From Acidobacteria bacterium Ga0074141 (GTDB taxonomy: Bacteria; Acidobacteriota; Blastocatellia; Pyrinomonadales; Pyrinomonadaceae), in contig LNDP01000023.1 of NCBI GenBank assembly GCA_001464665.1, positions 284,157 through 348,156 of the forward strand: a stretch of DNA of 64,000 nt, in the 5' to 3' direction. Position 1 is the first letter of the stretch. Each line of letters opens with the position of its first letter. The notes under the pieces were generated by a model. It searched no databases. It saw only the letters and a list, made by a program, of their open reading frames with translations, and was not told where the DNA came from. The translations under genes and the position numbers were made by a program. Shown here in pieces: positions 57,685-64,000 of the stretch.

Positions 57685-60396
57685 TTACGGCTGATAAAGC
57701 AAATACGATGCCCGACGCCGCTTGAAATCCTCAAGGCTCGCGGCCCACGAGGCCTCGATCGCCTCGGGCTTCTCTCCGGCCTTGAGCCGGTCGAGCACGT
57801 CCTGATTTACGAGCAGCCGAAGGTAGCGATCGGCCTGCCAATCATTCGGGTAAAGCGAGCGGATCGCTGCCGCGACCTCGATCCCTGTTCGGACGGAATT
57901 GAATCGCCGGCGGTCGGTGATAATGAAGTTCACGCCGCCGAGCTGCTCGTCCTTAAATACGGATGCATTCGGCTTGAAGCGAACCGGAACGAACCGCACA
58001 CCCGGCATTCCGCGGGCGTTGAGATAGTTCGCAAGCCGCTGCCCATCCAGCCACGGTGCACCGATGTGCTCAAAAGGCGTGTCCGTCCCGCGGCCGACAC
58101 TTACGTTCGTCGTTTCCATCAGCCCGATGCCGGGATAAAGCGTCGCCTGCGTCAGCGACCGCATGTTCGGGCTCGGGTTGACCCACGTCTGGCCGGTCTC
58201 GTCGAACCACATCGCTCGCCGCCAGCCTTCCATCTTTATCACGCGAAGGTCGGCGCCGATCTTCCGCTCCGCGTTCATCATCTGCCCGAGTTCGCCGATC
58301 GTCAGCCCGTAGCGGACCGGGATCGTGTGCGCCGCGATGAACGAAAGCTTGTCTTCGGTCGCCAGCGGACCTTCGATATCGACGCCATTGATCGGGTTCG
58401 GCCGGTCGAGCACGTAAACCGGGATCTTCGCCTTCGCGGCCTCTTCCATTACGTTCTTGAGCGTCGCCGTGTATGTATAGAACCTCGCGCCGATGTCCTG
58501 TATGTCGTAAACAATGGCGTCCAGCCCGGCGAGCTGCTCCGGCTTCGGCCGCCGCATTCCGTCCTTATAAAGCGAATAGACGACGAGGCCCGTTTTCTCG
58601 TCCTTTGTGTCGTCAATCTTCTCGGTATCAAGCTCGCCGCGAATGCCGTGCTCCGGCGCAAAGATCGAAACCAGCTCAACATTCTTAGCCTCGTGCAGAA
58701 TATCGATCGTCGACTTCCCCGCCAGATTCCGACCGGTGTGATTCGTCACGAGCCCGATCCGTTTGCCTTCGAGTTCCTTAAAACCGTTCTTCTCAATGAT
58801 GTCGATGCCGTTCAGCACCGGACCGTACGTGACTATTGGTGGAGCCGAAATCGAAACGGCTGCACCGCTAAGGTTGGTCGTGTCGCGTTCTCTATTTTCC
58901 CTCTCTACAGCCTCGCGAAACCTAGGAATCTGCGCAGCCACCGCAGCGTTGTACTTTGCCTCCGCTTCTTTCCATCGTTCGATCGGCAGGTCTTCGATCG
59001 CGGAGGCGGCGACGGTCGCGACACGTGCCCGCGTGGCGACAACATCGCCTTTGCCGTCCGGGTGAACGCGGTTCGACATAAAGACGACGAAAGTCTCCGA
59101 CGTCGGGTCGATCCAGATCATCGGCCCGGTAAACCCCGTATGCCCAAACGACCCAAGCGGAAAAAGCTCGCCGCGGTTCGACGAAAACCGCGTGTTCATA
59201 TCCCAGCCCAAGCCGCGAGTCTCGCCGTCTTCGCTGACGACATACGGCTGCGTCATCTTCGCGATCGTTTGGGCAGAGAGGATACGGACTGGAGGGCGAG
59301 CATCCCTGCTCGCCCGGCCAGCAGGATGCTGGCCGCTCCAGTCAGGGGCCACTCCGCCGTTCAATATCATCTGCGCATATCGGGCAAGATCATCCCCAGT
59401 CGAGAAAAGACCTGCGTGACCGGCGATACCGCCCATGCGGAACGCAGTAGGATCATGCACTTTTCCTCGGAGGATCTCGTTGCCGGTTCTCTCGTCTCCT
59501 GTAAACGTCGATCCTAGGTAGCTATTCTGACCTCTGATGTTTTCCGTGGGTGCACACCTTCCGCATCCGTTGCTAAGAGCAAGCACTCTTAACGCGTATT
59601 GAAATGGAGTCGACGTGACACTACCAACAGCACCATTTTGCTTGATGATTTCATCGACAAATATTGTGTCATTAGATCCCAAAGCCCTTGCGAGATTCGA
59701 ATACTGGAAGTACCCAACATCGTCTCCGGAAATGCGTTCAATGATCTCGCCGAGCACAATGAACCCAATATCCGAATAAACAAACCGCGTTCCCGGAGCC
59801 GCACGAAGCTTTTCCTTCTTCAACGCAGCGAGCATGCCTTCGCGGCCGGTCCATTTTTCGCCGAGGTCGAAATCGGGGCGGTATCCGGACGTATGAGTCA
59901 GGAGTTGTAGGATCGTAACCTTTTTCGCTTCGGGGTCATCAATGTCGGGGATGAACTTCCCGATGGTGTCGTTGAGCCGGAGCTTGCCTTGCTCGACGAG
60001 TATCATTATCGAGGTCGCGGTTGCGACCGGCTTGGTCAGCGAGGCGACGTCAAATATCGTATCGACCGTCATCGGCTCGACGTTGGGCACCAGCGAGCGG
60101 TTGCCGAAAGCCTTCCGATAAACGATCTTGCCCTTTCGCCCGACGATCACGACCGCACCCGGCATTTTCTTTGCGGCAATATCGCCGTTGACGATCGCGT
60201 CGATCTGGGCAAGCTTCTCCGCGCTCATCCCGACCGACCCCGGCGCCGCCACCGGCAACCCCTGTGCACCCGCAAAAACATTCAACGCAAAGACGCAAAG
60301 GACCAAGGACGCAATGGATATAAATCCACGGCTCCCCATTCCTAAAAACTTTGCGACCTTGCGACCTTGCGACTTTGCGTTAAAAACACCTATCAT
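57685..60396 (-). CDS. Beta-lactamase-fold / exo-beta-N-acetylmuramidase (NamZ-like, DUF1343) fusion
   Basis: This is a 903-residue two-domain protein. The N-terminal signal-like segment is followed by a serine-hydrolase domain of the class C beta-lactamase/AmpH type: the active motif SLTK has nucleophile S119 and K122, with the tyrosine motif YSD at 207-209 rather than the usual YSN. From about residue 527 the C-terminal DUF1343 domain begins (KRIGLVTNHTGRNLAG, FAPEHGIRGELD, DIQDIGARFYTY). DUF1343 members such as NamZ release MurNAc from muropeptides. The start overlaps the preceding LysR stop by four bases (ATGA); an alternative start at 60339 would give a cleaner signal peptide. Confidence 0.88.
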   Translation of the reverse strand: MIGVFNAKSQGRKVAKFLGMGSRGFISIASLVLCVFALNVFAGAQGLPVAAPGSVGMSAEKLAQIDAIVNGDIAAKKMPGAVVIVGRKGKIVYRKAFGNRSLVPNVEPMTVDTIFDVASLTKPVATATSIMILVEQGKLRLNDTIGKFIPDIDDPEAKKVTILQLLTHTSGYRPDFDLGEKWTGREGMLAALKKEKLRAAPGTRFVYSDIGFIVLGEIIERISGDDVGYFQYSNLARALGSNDTIFVDEIIKQNGAVGSVTSTPFQYALRVLALSNGCGRCAPTENIRGQNSYLGSTFTGDERTGNEILRGKVHDPTAFRMGGIAGHAGLFSTGDDLARYAQMILNGGVAPDWSGQHPAGRASRDARPPVRILSAQTIAKMTQPYVVSEDGETRGLGWDMNTRFSSNRGELFPLGSFGHTGFTGPMIWIDPTSETFVVFMSNRVHPDGKGDVVATRARVATVAASAIEDLPIERWKEAEAKYNAAVAAQIPRFREAVERENRERDTTNLSGAAVSISAPPIVTYGPVLNGIDIIEKNGFKELEGKRIGLVTNHTGRNLAGKSTIDILHEAKNVELVSIFAPEHGIRGELDTEKIDDTKDEKTGLVVYSLYKDGMRRPKPEQLAGLDAIVYDIQDIGARFYTYTATLKNVMEEAAKAKIPVYVLDRPNPINGVDIEGPLATEDKLSFIAAHTIPVRYGLTIGELGQMMNAERKIGADLRVIKMEGWRRAMWFDETGQTWVNPSPNMRSLTQATLYPGIGLMETTNVSVGRGTDTPFEHIGAPWLDGQRLANYLNARGMPGVRFVPVRFKPNASVFKDEQLGGVNFIITDRRRFNSVRTGIEVAAAIRSLYPNDWQADRYLRLLVNQDVLDRLKAGEKPEAIEASWAASLEDFKRRRASYLLYQP
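60280..60375. repeat. Degenerate CGCAAAG-type tandem repeats
   Basis: Two clusters of short repeats, CGCAAAG(A/G)(C) near 60292-60312 and its reverse-complement version (TTGCGACC)n near 60351-60372, lie within the 5' part of the NamZ-like gene. The same style of repeat appears at 25110-25150. Part of this sequence encodes the N-terminus of the protein if the upstream start is used. Confidence 0.5.
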
Positions 60397-61310
60397 CTCT
60401 TCGCTTTAAGCTCCTTTTCCCGCTCGGCGAAGCTCGCCTTGCAGAGCCTTACAAATTCCTTCGCTATCGGAGAGTAGTGCCCGCCTCTCAGCCGTGCCAG
60501 CCCGAGCTCCCACTTGATCTCCGCACCCTCGATGAACCACGAAACCAGCCGCCCGTCCTTTATCTCTTTCGCCACCGATTTCACACCCGCAATTCCGACG
60601 CCCATCCCGATCTCGACCATCCGGTTGATCGCTTCCTGGCGTGAAAGCTCCATCGTGATGTTTGGCCTGACGTTCGCAGCTGCAAAAAATTCATCTATCA
60701 TCCGCCGCGTGTTTCCGCCGCGTTCGCCGAGTATCAGATTCTCGCCCGCGAGCGTTGCCGCCGAGATGTATTTCTCCTTCGCCAGCGGATGCCCCGGCCA
60801 GGCGACGGCGACTATCTCGTCCGAGAAAAGCGACTCGGTGCTGATGCTCAGGTTATCGACCGGCAGCGAGACAAAGGCCGTGTCTATCTCGCCGTGCAAA
60901 ATGCGATCGACCAGCCGCGAACTAGTTCCGGCCGTTACGGTCAGCTCCGAGTTCGGGTATTTTCGCCTGATGTCCTGCAGGATGACCGGCAGTTGGTTCA
61001 TCGCAAATGTCCCCGAGGCAGAGCCGATCCGCAGCCGGCCGTGCTCGCTCCCGGCAATCTCGGCTATCTCGGCGACGGCGGCGTCGTGCTCGCGGAGTAT
61101 CTTTCGGGCACGTTCGAGCAGGTGCTCGCCCGCTTCCGTCAGGATCACCCGCCGCGGCGTCCGCGTAAAGAGCTGCAGCCCGACCTCTTCCTCAAGCTGG
61201 CGGATCTGCATTGAGATGGCCGCCTGCGTCACATTCACGCGCCGGGCTCCGGCCGTAAAGGTCTTTGCCTCGGCGATCGCCAAAAATGCTTTTAGTTGTC
61301 TGATCTCCAT
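60393..61310 (-). CDS. LysR-family transcriptional regulator
   Basis: This is a 305-residue LysR protein with an N-terminal winged helix (RQLKAFLAIAEAKTFTAGARRVNVTQAAISMQIRQLEEEVGL) and an effector domain. It is co-transcribed with the NamZ-like gene (four-base overlap) and divergent from the sugar-kinase gene, with 165 AT-rich bases between. It is the natural candidate to control both directions. Confidence 0.93.
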   Translation of the reverse strand: MEIRQLKAFLAIAEAKTFTAGARRVNVTQAAISMQIRQLEEEVGLQLFTRTPRRVILTEAGEHLLERARKILREHDAAVAEIAEIAGSEHGRLRIGSASGTFAMNQLPVILQDIRRKYPNSELTVTAGTSSRLVDRILHGEIDTAFVSLPVDNLSISTESLFSDEIVAVAWPGHPLAKEKYISAATLAGENLILGERGGNTRRMIDEFFAAANVRPNITMELSRQEAINRMVEIGMGVGIAGVKSVAKEIKDGRLVSWFIEGAEIKWELGLARLRGGHYSPIAKEFVRLCKASFAEREKELKAKR

Positions 61311-61475
61311 AAGAAGTAGTGCGGAGCTGCAGGGTTAAGTTTGCTTTAGCGACCGGCTCGGCCGAAACCGCCCGTATCACACATGCTTATTGATAACATA
61401 AAATCTGTTAAATTTGATTATATGTCAAGCTTCGCGGACACTGTAAACGTTTCTGTCCGATGATTTTATTCCCCT
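61311..61475. promoter_or_regulatory. Divergent LysR-kinase promoter region
   Basis: This 165-base gap is AT-rich around 61386-61423. On the minus strand, TTGACA at 61423-61428 could be the -35 of the LysR promoter, with weaker -10 candidates 17-19 bases further. Partial dyads in the AT-rich part are candidate LysR sites. Confidence 0.4.
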
Positions 61476-62450
61476 ATGGCATCCCCGGCCAAACGACGAA
61501 CCGCGAAACCGCCACCGCACGCCCTTTATCTCGGCGTTGACGGCGGCGGGACGAAGACCCACATCGCCCTGCTTAACGCGGCCGGAGAGCTGCAATGCGA
61601 GGGCTTTGCCGGGCCTTCGAATCCGCTTCGCGTCGGTGTTGAAACGGCCGTCGGCAACATTATCAAAGCCATCAGCGAGGCCTGCGACCAGAGCGGGCTT
61701 TCCCGCGGCGATATCGAGTCCGCAACGCTCGGCCTCGCCGGCGTAAGGCGTGCAGACATCCGCCAGCGCATTCGCGAGAGCTTTCTTCAGCGGATCCGTG
61801 CGAGCCGCGTCGTCGTCGTTACCGACGCCGAGATCGCACTCTACGCGACCACCGAAGGCAAGCCGGGCCTTGTCGTCATCGCCGGCACCGGCTCGGTCTG
61901 CCTCGGGATGAACGCCAAAGGAAAAACGGCGATCGCCGGCGGTTGGGGCCCGCTTGCCGGAGACGAAGGCGGCGGAGTCGGCATCGCCCGCCAGGCACTC
62001 CAGGCAGTTGCAAAGGCCTCGGACGGCCGCGGCATCCCAACCATTTTGAGCCGCCGAGCATCGGAGTATTTTAGAGCATCGGGGCCGGAGAACTTGATCG
62101 TTGCGATATACTCTCCGCAGGTGGATAACAGCCGGATCGCCGGCTTTGCAAAGCTGGTTGTCGATTCCGCAACCGACGGAGATACCGTTGCGGAGAACAT
62201 TATAAAAGAGGCCGGCTTCGAACTCGGGCTTGCCGCCTGCGCTGTTATCGAGCAACTCGGGCTCCGGCGAAACAAGATCCCGATCGGCTGCGTCGGCAGC
62301 ATTTTCAAGGCAGGCGAATTGCTAACCCGACCGATGATCGAGGTGATCAGAACCCTGGCCCCGAAGGCCTACTTGACCGAGCCGCTTATGCCGCCGGCCA
62401 ACGCCGCCGCCCTGATGGCTCTCAGAAATGGCATTGGAAGTAAAGGGTAA
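61476..62450 (+). CDS. BadF-type amino-sugar kinase (GlcNAc/MurNAc kinase)
   Basis: This is a 324-residue sugar kinase of the BadF/BadG/NAGK fold. The phosphate-binding loop is YLGVDGGGTKTHIALLNAAG; the second motif is VIAGTGSVCLGMN and the third GGWGPLAGDEGGGVGIAR. In Clostridium, MurK of this family phosphorylates both GlcNAc and MurNAc. Its position between NamZ-like and murQ genes makes MurNAc the likely substrate here (inference). It is divergent from the LysR gene. Confidence 0.88.
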   Translation: MASPAKRRTAKPPPHALYLGVDGGGTKTHIALLNAAGELQCEGFAGPSNPLRVGVETAVGNIIKAISEACDQSGLSRGDIESATLGLAGVRRADIRQRIRESFLQRIRASRVVVVTDAEIALYATTEGKPGLVVIAGTGSVCLGMNAKGKTAIAGGWGPLAGDEGGGVGIARQALQAVAKASDGRGIPTILSRRASEYFRASGPENLIVAIYSPQVDNSRIAGFAKLVVDSATDGDTVAENIIKEAGFELGLAACAVIEQLGLRRNKIPIGCVGSIFKAGELLTRPMIEVIRTLAPKAYLTEPLMPPANAAALMALRNGIGSKG

Positions 62451-62480
62451 TGCTACCGACTTATAGACCGTAGTTCTACG

Positions 62481-62849
62481 ATGAAGTTCTTTTGGGGAAC
62501 AATCCTTTTTGTTGCGATCGCGGTCGTCTTCGGTAGCGCTCAGGCTCCAGACACTGACCGACTGGAAACAAACGAACCGGACTCGCCGCTAGTCATTCTC
62601 AAAATGCCAAAAGCCGAACATCCTGAGTACGAATCGGGATCAACGTGCTTTCAAGGCAGCGTCATTCTCAGGGTGGAGTTTCGATTCGATGGAACGATCG
62701 GGACGATCTCTCTGATCAGCGAGCGGCCGAAAGCAGCGGTCGAGAAAGCGGTCGAGACTGCGCGGAGGATCCGCTTTTTGCCCAAGGTCGAGGACGGTTA
62801 CTATATAACGTCAAGCAGGACCGTTTCATTCATTTTCAACGCTGATTGA
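62481..62849 (+). CDS. Exported TonB C-terminal domain protein
   Basis: This is a 122-residue protein with a signal peptide (MKFFWGTILFVAIAVVFGSAQA) and a TonB C-terminal-like domain (about residues 45-122: GSVILRVEFRFDGTIGTISLISERP, AVEKAVETARRIRFLPKVEDG). It lacks the membrane helix and proline-rich stalk of true TonB. Such proteins are common in this phylum; function is unclear. Confidence 0.8.
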   Translation: MKFFWGTILFVAIAVVFGSAQAPDTDRLETNEPDSPLVILKMPKAEHPEYESGSTCFQGSVILRVEFRFDGTIGTISLISERPKAAVEKAVETARRIRFLPKVEDGYYITSSRTVSFIFNAD

Positions 62850-62867
62850 TACAGGAAATCTAGAGCA

Positions 62868-63815
62868 ATGAAAGTTTTTCCACAGATCCTTATTTTCATT
62901 TTTGTACTGGCCGGCGCTTTGTTCGGCCAGGTTAATCCAAATGCAGAAGTTAAGTGGTCGATTCTAGAACCGGGCGGCGACGCGTTTTCGGTCGAGACTC
63001 CGTCTGCCATGACCGTTAACAGGATGAAGATCGACAGCAAGCGAACGACCTTACTTTATTCGGGTGAACTGGAAAGACGCTACTTTTTTGTTGCTGTCGA
63101 TTTTCCCGGTTCCGAAGGGTTCTTCAGTGTCGTCGAAAGACTGATCGAGGAGTACGGGAACGCTGAGCCCGGTCCAATCGTTGAGGGAGCTACCAGCGAG
63201 TATCAATTCAAGGGGCTGGACAACTTTTACCATCGCATAATCCAGACCCGAACACCGGCGAAGATCTACACTTTTCACGCCTTGAGCCCGAAAGAGAATG
63301 ACCCGATGGTCACCCGGTTCGTTCACTCCGCAAAGATCGCCGGTAAAGACCTATTGCCACCTCCGGAATCGGCCGCACAATTGAGACAGGAAGCGGAGGT
63401 GCCGAAGGTCGATAACGGATCCACGAATTCTTCTTCGGCCACCGCGGCTGAACCAAATTCCTCGGGAAGCGGAGCGGGCTCGGGGAACACACAAACTGCC
63501 ACCGGAACGAGCGCCGCGAATGAATCATCGAATAACAAGGTCAATGAAAACAAGAATCTGCGTCTGCGGACGAAGCCGAGGCCGGAATATACGCGGTTTG
63601 CTCGTGCATACTTTTTGAGCGGTACGGTGGTGATCCGCGCAACATTTATGTTGAATGGAACGGTCGGGAACGTCGAGGTTGTTCGTGGTTTGCCGTTTGG
63701 CCTTTCCGACGAGGCGATCAAAGCAGCAAAAGCGATGACGTTCGATCCAGCGATACGGAAAGGAAATCCGGCCACGGTCATTCGTACTATTGAGTACGCC
63801 TTCACGATTTATTGA
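62868..63815 (+). CDS. Exported protein with C-terminal TonB-like domain
   Basis: This is a 315-residue protein with a signal peptide (MKVFPQILIFIFVLAGALFGQ), an unknown N-terminal domain (residues 25-170), a Ser/Asn/Gly-rich linker, and a TonB C-terminal domain (RTKPRPEYTRFARAYFLSGTVVIRATF, VEVVRGLPFGLSDEAIKAAKAMTFDPA). It is co-transcribed with its smaller relative and overlaps murQ by one base (TGATG). A link to the giant receptor in this locus is possible. Confidence 0.8.
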   Translation: MKVFPQILIFIFVLAGALFGQVNPNAEVKWSILEPGGDAFSVETPSAMTVNRMKIDSKRTTLLYSGELERRYFFVAVDFPGSEGFFSVVERLIEEYGNAEPGPIVEGATSEYQFKGLDNFYHRIIQTRTPAKIYTFHALSPKENDPMVTRFVHSAKIAGKDLLPPPESAAQLRQEAEVPKVDNGSTNSSSATAAEPNSSGSGAGSGNTQTATGTSAANESSNNKVNENKNLRLRTKPRPEYTRFARAYFLSGTVVIRATFMLNGTVGNVEVVRGLPFGLSDEAIKAAKAMTFDPAIRKGNPATVIRTIEYAFTIY

Positions 63816-64000
63816 TGCTTCCAGTTACCGAACAAGAGAATCCGCGGACAGCCGGCATCGACGAAGTTTCGACGCTCGACGCACTACGGCTGATCAATGA
63901 CGAGGACAAGCTGGTCGCTGAGGCGGTCGAGCGTGTCCTTCCGCAGGTCGCCGAGGCGGTCGATCGCATCGTTGAGCGGATGAAGGACGGCGGGCGGCTC
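63815..64000 (+). CDS. murQ: N-acetylmuramic acid 6-phosphate etherase, 5' part
   Basis: The reading frame starts at 63815, sharing one base with the previous stop, and runs off the window end (62 codons present). The visible residues include TEQENPRTAGIDEVSTLDAL, RLINDEDKLVAEAVERVLPQ and RMKDGGRL, which is the well-known MurQ N-terminus. MurQ removes D-lactate from MurNAc-6-P, yielding GlcNAc-6-P. It closes the pathway with the kinase upstream and nagA on the other side. Confidence 0.9.
   Translation, partial: MLPVTEQENPRTAGIDEVSTLDALRLINDEDKLVAEAVERVLPQVAEAVDRIVERMKDGGRL

Noticed and set aside
57541-59517. A 658-codon open frame on the plus strand
   Set aside because: It lies antisense to the beta-lactamase/NamZ fusion and has the composition of a reverse-strand shadow.

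Overview
The window looks like chromosomal DNA of an Acidobacteriota member, most likely class Blastocatellia. This is an inference. It rests on a moderately high GC content, a very large Oar-type receptor (carboxypeptidase-regulatory-like domain plus TonB barrel), a cyanobacterial-style Uma2 protein, a split nuo operon, type-B succinate dehydrogenase, and many short degenerate tandem repeats between genes. No rRNA or taxonomic marker gene is present, so the assignment is tentative.

Layout. (1) 81-15234: the distal part of a respiratory complex I operon (nuoE, F, G, H, J, K, L, M, N). It has no nuoI at its usual place between nuoH and nuoJ and is interrupted by seven non-nuo genes: a HicB/HicA pair, a SnoaL-like protein, a signal-peptidase-fold lipoprotein lacking both catalytic residues, the 38-residue ribosomal protein bTHX, a parvulin-type isomerase and an SH3-like secreted protein. 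A strong terminator closes it. (2) 15310-21869: amidotransferase, YbdK-type ligase, LysR regulator, cystathionine gamma-synthase, PP2C phosphatase and an NfeD protein. (3) 21971-25526: tRNA-Leu(UAA) followed by an accessory island with two RHS core fragments, small orphan genes, and a 1.2-kb gene-free stretch full of palindromes and degenerate tandem repeats. (4) 25527-35246: a secreted protein, a sigma-54-type promoter with its own terminator and no ORF (candidate small RNA), an exported amidohydrolase, malate dehydrogenase, then a second sigma-54-type promoter before a subtilase with C-terminal hexapeptide repeats, a GNAT protein and a GGDEF-EAL protein. (5) 35295-39372: sdhC-sdhA-(uma2)-sdhB. 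(6) 39549-49927: LysR, an NfeD-flotillin pair, a lipoprotein, a lipid kinase, a c-di-AMP riboswitch with terminator in front of an FAD/NAD(P)-binding protein, and an acyl-CoA ligase/ACP/acyltransferase fusion. (7) 49896-52631: a Cpx-like envelope-stress system (kinase, regulator, divergent Spy/CpxP-like protein) with a textbook CpxR box between them. (8) 52693-64000: a probable cell-wall amino-sugar salvage locus: NagA, a giant TonB-dependent receptor, a beta-lactamase-fold/NamZ fusion, a LysR regulator, a BadF-type sugar kinase, two TonB-C-domain proteins and the start of murQ.

Working together, complex I, succinate dehydrogenase and malate dehydrogenase indicate aerobic or at least respiratory metabolism. 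The last region can be read as a route from peptidoglycan fragments to GlcN-6-P: NamZ releases MurNAc, the kinase phosphorylates it, MurQ cleaves the lactyl ether, and NagA deacetylates the GlcNAc-6-P. The two sigma-54-type promoters, the c-di-AMP riboswitch, the GGDEF-EAL protein and the Cpx-like box give several independent signalling inputs.
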